NCBI GenBank assembly: GCA_964551295.1
Contig: CAZKDJ010000126.1
Coordinates: 1-12,265, forward strand
DNA from: JAFGED01 sp964551295
GTDB taxonomy: Bacteria > Chloroflexota > Anaerolineae > B4-G1
Reading direction: 5' to 3'
Length of the DNA stretch: 12,265 nt
Part shown: positions 1 through 6,701 of the stretch, piece by piece
Layout of the letters: each line of letters begins with the position of its first letter
Numbering within the stretch: position 1 is the first letter of the stretch
Made by a program: the position numbers and the translations under genes
Notes under the pieces: model-generated
Databases searched by the model: none
Seen by the model: the letters and a program-made list of their open reading frames with translations, nothing else
What the model was told of the DNA's origin: nothing

Positions 1-85
1 GGCGGCTACGCCGCCCTCACACCCCCCATCTTCCCCTACTTATTGAGAAGATACGTTCTAGGTTTAGCACAGGCAGTGCCTCTCC

Positions 86-117
86 AGCCCCGGTGGCGTA
101 TAGCTCCGGGGCTTTTT
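86..117 (+). terminator. Rho-independent terminator of an upstream transcript
   Basis: The arms AGCCCCGG (86-93) and CCGGGGCT (106-113) are perfect reverse complements of 8 bp around a 12-nt loop, and a run of five T (113-117) follows. This is a standard intrinsic terminator on the + strand. The gene it serves lies left of the window: no convincing coding tail is visible in bases 1-85. One frame has a stop at 44-46, but only 14 low-complexity Pro/Ser-rich codons precede it. The first 15 bases also form a small GC hairpin (GGCGGC, TAC, GCCGCC) with no T-run. Confidence 0.8.
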
Positions 118-121
118 CCGT

Positions 122-150
122 TTGACTTTTCGCCGATTTGGGGGTATCTT
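122..150 (+). promoter_or_regulatory. Sigma70-type promoter for the small membrane protein gene
   Basis: TTGACT at 122-127 matches five of six consensus -35 positions, and TATCTT at 145-150 serves as -10 with a spacer of exactly 17 bp. It starts five bases after the T-run of the upstream terminator, so transcription is reset here. The predicted start point, near 157, is about 45 nt upstream of the ATG at 201. That rules out the longer frame opening at TTG 138, whose start would lie inside the promoter. Confidence 0.65.
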
Positions 151-200
151 ATGGCAGATCCGAGAGGTCTCTGGGCGTTGACCTGGAGAGGAGGTCCCGT

Positions 201-623
201 ATGTCGGAAGAACAAGAACAACTACCCGATTGGCTTCTCAGCATGCGCGGGGAGTCGCTTGAAGAACAACCGGCTCAAGCTCGACAGTCGGACATACAGC
301 TGCCTCCGCTGGAATCGCCACCATTGCAGGAAGAGGGGGCTGGGCCCTCGGTCGAGTCCTTGTTCGATTCTTCAGCAGAGGAGCCGGAGGCTGCTCAGGA
401 GCAGGTTGAGCAGCCAGAATCGGATATGGTCGATCTCCTGCGCGATATGGTGCAGCCAGATGAGGGGTTTGACGAGTATGGGTATAGGGAGAAATCAGAC
501 GTCAGCGGGGTGATTCCCGGTATGAAGCCGTGGCAGTCGCTTGTGTTGGCTGTCCTGTTCTTCCTAGATGTGGCCGTGTGCGGCTGTATGGCTCTGACGA
601 TGCTCGGGCGCATAGGGTTCTAG
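201..623 (+). CDS. Small acidic protein with one C-terminal transmembrane segment
   Basis: I do not recognise a characterised family; the protein is 140 residues. The ATG at 201 is chosen because AGGAGG (189-194, within a longer GGAGAGGAGG) lies six bases upstream. Residues 1-100 are hydrophilic, strongly acidic and rich in Glu, Gln, Ser and Pro, so this part is probably largely disordered. Residues 8-12 read LPDWL, a motif I recall near the N-terminus of many Chloroflexi proteins (recollection, not checked). Residues about 111-136 form a single hydrophobic helix with an Asp at 123 and a CGC triplet at 127-129, ending four residues before the C-terminus. There is no signal peptide, so the likely topology is tail-anchored with the acidic domain in the cytoplasm. 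It appears to be monocistronic: it has its own promoter, and a terminator follows about 50 bp after the stop. Expression as a gene is well supported; function is unknown. Confidence 0.8.
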   Translation: MSEEQEQLPDWLLSMRGESLEEQPAQARQSDIQLPPLESPPLQEEGAGPSVESLFDSSAEEPEAAQEQVEQPESDMVDLLRDMVQPDEGFDEYGYREKSDVSGVIPGMKPWQSLVLAVLFFLDVAVCGCMALTMLGRIGF

Positions 624-649
624 TTGGTTAGTTTGTTAGTTGGTTGGGT
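621..649 (+). repeat. TTGGTTAGTT-type low-complexity array at a stop codon
   Basis: From the TAG stop of the preceding gene the sequence is built only of G, T and A in repeated TTGGTT / TTAGTT / GTTTG units (for example TTGGTTAGTTTG then TTAGTTGGTTGG). The C-terminal residues of the small membrane protein end exactly where the array starts, so the array may supply its stop codon. It resembles the short G/T-rich arrays scattered between genes in some Chloroflexi genomes (recollection, not checked). Confidence 0.5.
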
Positions 650-669
650 GTATATCGGGTGTTCTATCT

Positions 670-692
670 GCGGCCCCAAGGGCCGCTTTTTT
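670..692 (+). terminator. Rho-independent terminator between the small membrane protein and kinase genes
   Basis: GCGGCCC (670-676) and GGGCCGC (680-686) form a perfect 7-bp stem around the loop CAA, followed by six T (687-692). It ends the transcript of the small acidic membrane protein. It lies only 20 bp before the kinase ATG, with that gene's ribosome-binding site immediately after. If kinase transcription starts upstream of 670, the same hairpin would sit in its leader and could act as an attenuator. No strong promoter is visible between 624 and 669. Confidence 0.8.
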
Positions 693-712
693 CTCTTGAG
701 GTGAGATGTGTG

Positions 713-2422
713 ATGAAACCCGAGGCAACTGTTGTCGTGCAAAGTGCAGAACCCCGCCGGACGGCGCAGGTGCGCATGGCCGACGGTCGAGTTTTCGAGG
801 CTCCCGTGGGGACATCGCTGGAGGAGTACATCGATGTGGCGTTGGACGATAGTCCCGTCCCCGTCATCGCAGCGCTGGTCAACGGTGAATTGCGCGAGTT
901 GACCTACCCGATCCATTACGATGCGCGTGTGGATGCGGTACTTCTCTCCGACTCTGACGGGGTGCGCATTTACCGGCGTTCCCTGGCCTTTTTGCTCGTG
1001 GCCGCCGTCCGCGAGCTGTTTCCAGAGGCCCAGATTTTCGTCGAGTACTCGGTGCCGTTCGGAGGCTTTTTCTGCCAGGTGAGGGGACGCGAGCAGTTCT
1101 CTGTGAAGGAGTTGGCGCAGATCGAAACCTGCATGCGCCAGATCGTTGCCGAGGACGCACCGATCACCAAGGAACGTGTGCCGCTCAGTGATGCGATTGA
1201 GCTATTTGAAGACCGGGGTGAGGATGAGAAGGTCAAGTTAATATCGCGCCGACGGAAGGATTACCTGGCCTTGTACAACCTGCGCGGCACCCGCGACTAT
1301 TTCCACGGCTATATGGTCCCTTCGACCCGGTATCTGCGTTACTTTGCCATCCACCCGTACCCGCCGGGATTTTTGCTCCAGTATCCGCGACGCCACCGTC
1401 CGACAGATCTCCTGCGCATGCAGGAGTATCCCCAGTTGACGGCAATCTTTCGCGAGTATGGTGAGTGGCTGCGGTTGCTGGGGGTGGAATCGGTGAGCGC
1501 GCTGAACGAGGCTACCGTCAATGGCCGCATTCGCGAGGTCATTCTCGTCTCGGAGGCACTGCACGAGGAGCGCATCGCGCACATCGCTGGTGAGGTTGCG
1601 CGCCTTCGAGATCGGGTGCGGTTGGTGCTCATCGCCGGCCCTTCCGCCTCCGGAAAGACCTCTTTTTCCAAGCGGCTGTCCGTCCAGTTGTTGGCCCATG
1701 GTACCCGTCCTTTCCCGCTGGAGCTGGATAGCTATTTCGTGGATCGGGAGCTGACGCCGCGGGACGAGAACGGTGATTATGATTTCGAATCTCTGGGCGC
1801 GCTCGACGTGCCACTGTTCAATCAGCACCTGCTGGCATTGATGAATGGCGAGGAGGTGCAGCTTCCCCGCTTTAACTTCAAGACTGGCCGGCGAGAGCCG
1901 GGCAAGACGATTCAACTCGATCCCGATCACATCATCCTCGTCGAGGGCATCCACGGGCTGAACCCTCAGTTGGTGCCCGATGTGCCGGAGGAGTACATCT
2001 ACCGCATCTATGCCTCAGCACTGACGCAGCTCAACATCGACCGCCACAACCGGGTGCCGACGACGGACACGCGCCTCCTGCGCCGCATCGTGCGCGATGC
2101 CACCTACCGCGGATATTCGGCCGAGGACACGCTGAACCGGTGGGGCAGCGTGCGGCGGGGGGAAAAGTGGCACATCTTTCCCTACCAGGAGAACGCGGAT
2201 ATCATGTTCAACTCGGCGCTGGCCTACGAGCTGGCAGTGCTCAAGCCGCTGGTCGAGCCGCTGCTACTCCAGGTGGAGCATACCAGTCCGCGGCACGTGG
2301 AGGCCAAGCGGCTACTCACTTTCCTGCAGTGGTTCGAGACCTGCGGCCCCGATCTGGTTCCCGATAATTCCCTTCTGCGTGAGTTCATCGGCGGCTCGAT
2401 CCTGCGCGACTATGCGCCGTAG
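713..2422 (+). CDS. TGS-domain nucleoside kinase (uridine kinase / phosphoribulokinase family)
   Basis: This 569-residue cytoplasmic protein is a P-loop kinase of the Udk/PRK family, expected to phosphorylate a nucleoside such as uridine or a related substrate. ATG 713 is chosen because GAGGTGAG (697-704) lies eight bases upstream; the longer frame from 644 would run through the terminator hairpin. Residues about 18-82 look like a TGS domain, and about 85-230 like the second additional domain of threonyl-tRNA synthetase. The kinase domain begins near 300. Its Walker A is GPSASGKT (309-316), followed by a substrate-loop segment with DYDFESLGALD, LVEGIHGLN (409-417, acidic E411), and the lid RRIVRDATYRG (457-467). 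This TGS-SAD-kinase architecture is known from Firmicutes, Thermotoga and Chloroflexi, usually annotated 'nucleoside kinase', and the length is normal. True substrate is uncertain: the TGS/SAD part could bind nucleotide or RNA. It is flanked by a terminator upstream and a 187-bp gap downstream, so it is probably transcribed alone. Confidence 0.88.
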   Translation: MKPEATVVVQSAEPRRTAQVRMADGRVFEAPVGTSLEEYIDVALDDSPVPVIAALVNGELRELTYPIHYDARVDAVLLSDSDGVRIYRRSLAFLLVAAVRELFPEAQIFVEYSVPFGGFFCQVRGREQFSVKELAQIETCMRQIVAEDAPITKERVPLSDAIELFEDRGEDEKVKLISRRRKDYLALYNLRGTRDYFHGYMVPSTRYLRYFAIHPYPPGFLLQYPRRHRPTDLLRMQEYPQLTAIFREYGEWLRLLGVESVSALNEATVNGRIREVILVSEALHEERIAHIAGEVARLRDRVRLVLIAGPSASGKTSFSKRLSVQLLAHGTRPFPLELDSYFVDRELTPRDENGDYDFESLGALDVPLFNQHLLALMNGEEVQLPRFNFKTGRREPGKTIQLDPDHIILVEGIHGLNPQLVPDVPEEYIYRIYASALTQLNIDRHNRVPTTDTRLLRRIVRDATYRGYSAEDTLNRWGSVRRGEKWHIFPYQENADIMFNSALAYELAVLKPLVEPLLLQVEHTSPRHVEAKRLLTFLQWFETCGPDLVPDNSLLREFIGGSILRDYAP

Positions 2423-2430
2423 GCGAGCGT

Positions 2431-2468
2431 AGGACGCAGATTTGCGCTGATTCTCTGCCTTGAGAATC
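2431..2468 (+). repeat. GACGCAGATTTGCGCTGATT-like segment plus hairpin
   Basis: Just after the kinase stop, GACGCAGATTTGCGCTGATT (2433-2452) has the wording of a short intergenic repeat I recall from several bacterial genomes, alternating CGCAGATT and CGCTGATT. It overlaps a perfect 7-bp hairpin, GATTCTC (2449-2455) with GAGAATC (2462-2468) around a 6-nt loop. No T-run follows, so it is at best a weak terminator. The rest of the 2423-2609 gap shows no reading frame or RNA gene. Confidence 0.35.
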
Positions 2469-2526
2469 GTACCCCAATCGTCATCCATCCGCAGGCCAAG
2501 CGGTGCATCCAAGTTCGACATTCGTC

Positions 2527-2555
2527 TAGATCGTATGCGAAAAATGTGTTATCAT
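2527..2555 (+). promoter_or_regulatory. Possible promoter for the PBP1C gene
   Basis: TATCAT (2550-2555) is a reasonable -10 in the only AT-rich stretch of the kinase-PBP gap. The hexamer 17 bp upstream, TAGATC (2527-2532), matches only half of the -35 consensus. The TGTG just before the -10 may partly compensate as an extended -10. A start near 2562 would leave a leader of about 48 nt before the ATG at 2610. The call rests mainly on position and the -10. Confidence 0.35.
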
Positions 2556-2609
2556 AGTATGTGTCGATAGAAACGTTCATTTTTCCGTAACTTTTGGAGG
2601 GGACCACCT

Positions 2610-5183
2610 ATGAACCGGCCCCGAGTTGTCCTCAAGTGGTCAGCTCGCATCATCCTAACCATCGCCATCCTGCTAGCGCTGGGTTTCTTTGGCGCGATCC
2701 GCTGGTTGATAGTTGATCTTCCCTCGCCCGACCGGCTGTACGAGCACGCTGCCGCCCCATCTACCCGCATCTATGACCGGAACGGGCGGCTGCTGTACGA
2801 GATCCTCGACCCGCACGGCGGCGCGCACACTCCCGTGCCGCTGGAAGAGATTCCCCAGGCCTGCATCGACGCGACGGTTGCCACTGAGGACGCCAGCTTT
2901 TACGCCAACCCCGGCGTCGACGGCTGGGCCATCGTCCGCGCGCTGTGGATCAACCTGCAAGGAGGCGAGATCCTCTCCGGCGGCAGCACCATCACCCAGC
3001 AGCTCGCCCGCAACCTGCTGCTCTCGCCGGAGGAGCGTGCGCAGGTCACGCTGGAGCGCAAGCTGCGCGAGTCGATCCTGGCCTGGCGCATCGCGCGCGC
3101 GTACGGCAAGGACGAGATCCTGACCCTGTACCTGAACGAGACCTATTACGGTAACCTAGCCTACGGGCTGGAGGCGGCGGCCAAGACCTATTTCGCCAAG
3201 AGCGCTGCCGAGCTTGATCTGGCTGAGTGCGCGCTGCTGGCCGGGCTGCCGCAGTCGCCTGCTACCTACAATCCGCTGGAGAACCTGCAAGCCGCCCAGG
3301 AGCGCCAGGGGGTGGTGCTGGGCCTGATGGTCAAGCACGGTTATCTCTCCCAGGAGGAGGCCGACCGGGCGGTGGACGAGGACCTGCAGTTCGCCTCCGT
3401 CGCCTTCCCCATCGAGGCGCCCCATTTCGTGATGCTCGTGCGCGGCCAACTGGAACGCGAGTTCGGCCTTGAGGCACTGTACACGCAGGGCTTGCAGGTG
3501 CACACCACGCTGGACCTGGACGCGCAGCACGCAGCGGAGCGCATCGTCGGCCGCCGTCTGGCGCAGTTGGCCGATGCGCGCCAGGGCGGACCGCCGCGCA
3601 ACGTGAACAACGCCGCCGTGGTCGTGCTCGATCCGCGCACGGGCGAGGTGCTGGCGCTGGTGGGCAGCCCCGACTATTTCGAGCTGCGCATCGACGGGGC
3701 GGTCAACGGGGCCGTCACCAAGCGGCAGCCGGGTTCGTCGATCAAGCCCATCACTTACGCCACGGCGTTCGATCCCACGCGCGCCGATCCGCTCACGGCG
3801 GCGACGATGATGGTGGACGTGCGCACGATGTTCATCACCCGCGAGGGCGACCCTTACGTACCGCACAATTACGACCGGGAGTGGCACGGCCCGGTGCTGC
3901 TGCGCCAGGCGCTGGCCTCCAGCTACAATCTGGTCGCGGTCAAGGTGCTCGATCACGTGGGCATCGACGCCATGGCGGCGCAGGCGCGCGCGATGGGCAT
4001 CACCACCTTTGACGACGCGGATCGCTTCGGCCTATCGCTGACGTTGGGCGGCGGCGAGGTGCGCTTGCTGGAGCTGACGGGTGCCTACAGCGCATTCGCC
4101 AATGGCGGCCGCCGGGTAGAGCCGGTGCTCATCATCCGCGTGGAGGATTCCGGCGGGCGGGTGCTCAAGGTGTGGGAGACCGCGCTGGGAGAGCGGGTGC
4201 TGGACGAGCGCGTGGCCTATTTGATCACCGACATTCTGAGCGACCCGTTTGCCCGCATCTCGACCTTTGGCGAGTGGAGCGTGCTGAACCTGACCCGTCC
4301 GGCGGCGGTCAAGACCGGCACCACCACCGACTGGCGCGACAACTGGACGGTGGGGTACACGCCCGATCTGGTGGTCGGCGTGTGGACGGGGAACGCGGAC
4401 AACGAGCCGATGGAGCACGTCAGCGGTGTGACCGGCGCCGGACCCATCTGGCACGACGTGATGGAAGCGCTGCACAAGGGCCGCCCGGTGCGCGATTTCG
4501 TCGAGCCGGAGGGGATGGTGTGGGTGGCGGTGTGCGCCGATAGTGGGCTTTTGCCGCAGAGGAGATTGGAGACTGGAGATTCGAGATTGGGACGGGAGCC
4601 GGTGCAGTGTTCACATACGGTGAACGAGTCGTTTATTGCGGGTACCGAGCCCAGGCGCGCGGATGATTGGCATTGGGCGTACACGCTCGACGCGCGCACT
4701 GGGTTGCTGGCCGGGGCGGGTTGCCCGTCCGAGGCCACCGTGCGGGCGCGCTACACGCTCTATCCCGCCGAGGCGCAGGATTGGGTGGTGTGGCAGAATA
4801 TACCGCAACCCCCGGATGCGTATTCACCGCTGTGCCCTGGGGGGGAGGAGACTGGAGATTGGAGATTGGAGATTGGGGAGCGTCCGGTCTCTAATCTCCA
4901 ACCTCTGATTATGACCAGTCCCGATTATGGGGGGCGCTACCGCCTGTCGCCGGAGGTTCCCGCTTCGTCGCAGCAGCTCTTTGTGGCGGTGCGTCCCGCC
5001 GAGGGCGTCGCGTTGCGAAAGGTGACCCTCTTTGCAGATGGCGACCCGCTGGCAACGCTGGCCGATCTGCCGTACCAGGCGCGCTGGCAGATGACGCCCG
5101 GCACGCACACCTTCTGGGCGGTGGGGGAGGACGTGTGGGGGAACGGGGTGGAGAGCGACCGCGTAGTGATCGTGGTGGAGTAG
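2610..5183 (+). CDS. pbpC: Bifunctional penicillin-binding protein, PBP1C-type (GT51 + transpeptidase)
   Basis: This 857-residue membrane-anchored enzyme polymerises and cross-links peptidoglycan from lipid II outside the cytoplasmic membrane. ATG 2610 has GGAGGGG seven bases upstream. Residues about 11-33 are the transmembrane anchor. GT51 motifs are TEDASFYANPGVD with catalytic E93, GGSTITQQLARN (124-135), KLRE (151-154) and LYLNETYYG (173-181). The usual His of the EDxxFxxH motif is Asn here. The transpeptidase has SSIK (nucleophile S376, K379), SYN (438-440) and KTGT (568-571). Residues about 766-857 form an Ig-like C-terminal domain resembling the PBP1C C-terminal domain. That domain and the downstream A2M gene favour PBP1C over PBP1A. 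Oddities are two in-frame (GGAGATT)n insertions, encoding residues 651-662 and about 746-767, between segments that otherwise match the family. The next gene's ribosome-binding site overlaps the stop, suggesting coupling. Confidence 0.92.
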   Translation: MNRPRVVLKWSARIILTIAILLALGFFGAIRWLIVDLPSPDRLYEHAAAPSTRIYDRNGRLLYEILDPHGGAHTPVPLEEIPQACIDATVATEDASFYANPGVDGWAIVRALWINLQGGEILSGGSTITQQLARNLLLSPEERAQVTLERKLRESILAWRIARAYGKDEILTLYLNETYYGNLAYGLEAAAKTYFAKSAAELDLAECALLAGLPQSPATYNPLENLQAAQERQGVVLGLMVKHGYLSQEEADRAVDEDLQFASVAFPIEAPHFVMLVRGQLEREFGLEALYTQGLQVHTTLDLDAQHAAERIVGRRLAQLADARQGGPPRNVNNAAVVVLDPRTGEVLALVGSPDYFELRIDGAVNGAVTKRQPGSSIKPITYATAFDPTRADPLTAATMMVDVRTMFITREGDPYVPHNYDREWHGPVLLRQALASSYNLVAVKVLDHVGIDAMAAQARAMGITTFDDADRFGLSLTLGGGEVRLLELTGAYSAFANGGRRVEPVLIIRVEDSGGRVLKVWETALGERVLDERVAYLITDILSDPFARISTFGEWSVLNLTRPAAVKTGTTTDWRDNWTVGYTPDLVVGVWTGNADNEPMEHVSGVTGAGPIWHDVMEALHKGRPVRDFVEPEGMVWVAVCADSGLLPQRRLETGDSRLGREPVQCSHTVNESFIAGTEPRRADDWHWAYTLDARTGLLAGAGCPSEATVRARYTLYPAEAQDWVVWQNIPQPPDAYSPLCPGGEETGDWRLEIGERPVSNLQPLIMTSPDYGGRYRLSPEVPASSQQLFVAVRPAEGVALRKVTLFADGDPLATLADLPYQARWQMTPGTHTFWAVGEDVWGNGVESDRVVIVVE
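4561..4592 (+). repeat. In-frame (GGAGATT)n heptamer array 1
   Basis: Four consecutive 7-base units read GGAGATT, GGAGACT, GGAGATT and CGAGATT (4561-4588), followed by GGGA. They lie inside the PBP1C frame and encode part of residues 651-662 (RRLETGDSRLGR), between SGLLPQ and the QCSHTVNE segment. Family members, as I recall them, have only a few residues there. The frame stays open on both sides. Confidence 0.85.
4847..4905 (+). repeat. In-frame (GGAGATT)n array 2 with inverted partner
   Basis: GGAGACT (4847-4853) is followed by three exact GGAGATT units (4854-4874). After 18 bases, an inverted copy AATCTCCAACCTC (4893-4905) pairs with 4862-4874 with one mismatch. CCGGTCTC (4884-4891) also mirrors GAGACTGG (4848-4855) with one mismatch. 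The whole is a potential hairpin. It is translated within PBP1C as EETGDWRLEIGERPVSNLQP (about 746-765), just before the C-terminal Ig-like domain. Three heptamers equal seven codons, so the frame is preserved. Confidence 0.85.
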
Positions 5184-5189
5184 GAGGGG
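5182..5189 (+). promoter_or_regulatory. Ribosome-binding site overlapping the PBP stop; sets a TTG start
   Basis: AGGAGGGG (5182-5189) shares its first two bases with the TAG stop of the PBP1C gene and stands a few bases before TTG 5192. It is the only strong Shine-Dalgarno match near the lipoprotein signal sequence. It therefore selects the TTG over the upstream in-frame opening at 5135, and implies translational coupling. Confidence 0.75.
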
Positions 5190-5191
5190 AT

Positions 5192-6670
5192 TTGAAGATC
5201 GGACTGATACGCTTGTTGATCTTGCTCCCGCTGCTGGTCGCGTGTTTGCCTTCAGGCAAAGATGAGGCAAACGCTGTTCAATCCACGCGTGCGGCGCCGT
5301 CGAGCACGCCGCGGCCGAGAGCCACCACGGTAGCTAGCCCAAGCCCTACTCCCACGGGAATGGGAATCGTGTGGCCGACGACACCGCCGACCGACACCTC
5401 CACACCAATCCCTACCTCTCCTCCAACTGCCCCGGTTCCAGCGCTGTGTCCGTTGGAGTCGATGGCGCCAGAGGGAAAGACCATACGTGTGATCTACGAT
5501 GGCCTCTTGCTCAGCGAAGAGGGGAGTACCAGGATCTATGAGGGCGGATGGTTTTGGGGACATCCTCGCTTTTCTCCAGATGGCAGCAAGTTCGTGGTGA
5601 GCAGAGTGCGAACGGACCATTCCCGGGCTCTGAACACTCTCGTGGAATTATGGGTCATGGACGTCGATGAAGGTGATTGGCGGTTGGTCGTCAAGCCGGA
5701 GGACTTGCCGAAGGGCGAAGATGGTCTTTTTAGGATGCCGGCAGGGGTCACGTGGCTCTCCGATAGCCGGACCATCGCTTTCTACACCTACCCTGAGTGT
5801 GAGTATGGCTGCCTGCCGAGTGGCGACCTGTGGCTGGCTGATGTAGAAACTGGCGCTATCACTCAGATCTTGTCCGAGGGGGAGGGCGGGCTCTTTGCCT
5901 TTTCACCCGATGGAACCCGCGTGGTCGTCACTACGCCCACCAGTGTGACGATGATGAATGCCGATGGGAGCAACCGGCGCTTGCTTGTCGCTTTCGACCC
6001 GTTCCTCTTGGAGACTGTAGACGTTTACTATCCCGTGCCGGTATGGGCCCCTGATAGCACTTATGCGCTGATTGCCATTGCTTCGCGGGTCGAGGGTGCA
6101 GAGGGCGCCGCCTGGTATTTATCGGACGTCGATCTGTGGCGTTTGCCTCTGGAGGGTGATGCGACTCTCCTGGGGACCCTATCTGGCGCTTTTCCGTTCC
6201 CCTCAAAATTCGACGCACTCTGGTCACCCGATCGAACACACACGGCTTACATCAGGCACACCAATCCTTCTCGTGAAACGGGTGAACTCATCATAGGGAG
6301 GGAAGATGGCAGCGATCCCATTGTCTATGCTTCTGGGAAGGATGTCGGATTTCTAGGCTGGGCTCCCGATAGCCGTCACTTTCTGTTCATCGGGCAAGGG
6401 GAAATTCACTTGGGACAGATCGGAGCTCCCCCGGTGTCTTTGGGGCTGCCGGCATATCGTTCGATCGACGAGTATTTTCGTGCCCTTTCTTTTTACTGGC
6501 TAGATGGGGAAACCTTTGTATACATAGTCGAGGTTGGCGACATGTTCGAGATCCGGGTGGCACAGGTTAATGGCTCTTACTGCACTATTTATCATTCCTC
6601 CGAGGGGATTGATAATAAATGGGATGCTGCGTTGGTTGAGGCCGAGGCCGTCAGGGGCACAGCGAGGTAA
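5192..6670 (+). CDS. TolB-like beta-propeller lipoprotein
   Basis: The product is a 492-residue exported lipoprotein; I do not know its ligand. The TTG at 5192 is preferred because a strong ribosome-binding site precedes it and it gives a clean signal peptide: MKIGLIR, a hydrophobic core, then lipobox LVAC with lipidated C18. Residues about 19-85 are a Ser/Thr/Pro-rich wall-spanning type linker. The rest is a beta-propeller with repeating WxPDS/FSPDG motifs at about 127 (FSPDG), 188 (WLSDS), 237 (FSPDG), 285 (WAPDS), 344 (WSPD), 390 (WAPDS) and a weak 436 (WLDG). The 45-60 residue spacing fits six or seven blades of the TolB/PD40 kind. Such proteins usually serve as protein-protein interaction platforms. 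It starts 8 bp after the PBP stop. GC content and codon choice look lower and less biased than in PBP1C or A2M, hinting at a different history. Confidence 0.8.
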   Translation: MKIGLIRLLILLPLLVACLPSGKDEANAVQSTRAAPSSTPRPRATTVASPSPTPTGMGIVWPTTPPTDTSTPIPTSPPTAPVPALCPLESMAPEGKTIRVIYDGLLLSEEGSTRIYEGGWFWGHPRFSPDGSKFVVSRVRTDHSRALNTLVELWVMDVDEGDWRLVVKPEDLPKGEDGLFRMPAGVTWLSDSRTIAFYTYPECEYGCLPSGDLWLADVETGAITQILSEGEGGLFAFSPDGTRVVVTTPTSVTMMNADGSNRRLLVAFDPFLLETVDVYYPVPVWAPDSTYALIAIASRVEGAEGAAWYLSDVDLWRLPLEGDATLLGTLSGAFPFPSKFDALWSPDRTHTAYIRHTNPSRETGELIIGREDGSDPIVYASGKDVGFLGWAPDSRHFLFIGQGEIHLGQIGAPPVSLGLPAYRSIDEYFRALSFYWLDGETFVYIVEVGDMFEIRVAQVNGSYCTIYHSSEGIDNKWDAALVEAEAVRGTAR

Positions 6671-6701
6671 GCCGGGGGCAGAGTCGGGAAAATTGGGGAT
6701 T

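Noticed and set aside
1..46. Possible 3' end of an upstream gene (stop at 44-46) with a GC hairpin at 1-15
   Set aside because: Only 14 Pro/Ser-rich codons are visible, with no family signal. The terminator at 86-117 implies an upstream gene, but its end cannot be placed.
43..513. A 156-codon + frame overlapping the promoter and the small membrane protein
   Set aside because: It runs through the terminator and promoter, has no ribosome-binding site, and its sequence is Arg/Ser/Cys-rich nonsense compared with the frame starting at 201.
628..656. Possible kinase promoter (TTAGTT, 17 bp, TATATC)
   Set aside because: The -35 matches only two of six positions and lies within the G/T repeat array; not strong enough to call.
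644..712. Upstream extension of the kinase (24 extra codons from 644)
   Set aside because: It would be translated across the terminator hairpin, and ATG 713 has a better ribosome-binding site and begins where TGS-kinase similarity starts.
3156..3956. A 266-codon open frame on the - strand; similar ones at 1238-1954 and 7456-8235
   Set aside because: Each lies fully inside a well-supported + strand gene (PBP1C, kinase, A2M), has no recognisable domain and reads as a codon-bias shadow.
4561..4905. Possible CRISPR-like array
   Set aside because: Units are 7 bp and contiguous, with no spacers of constant length and no cas genes. This is a heptamer repeat element in coding sequence.
5135..5191. 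Upstream extension of the beta-propeller lipoprotein into the PBP1C gene
   Set aside because: It would put a charged, Gly/Arg-rich stretch before the signal peptide; TTG 5192 has the ribosome-binding site and the correct lipoprotein N-terminus.
6534..6701. Upstream extension of the two-TM protein over the end of the lipoprotein gene
   Set aside because: It would overlap the preceding gene by more than 130 bp and add an out-of-character Arg/Pro-rich segment; ATG 6702 or 6711 is more economical.
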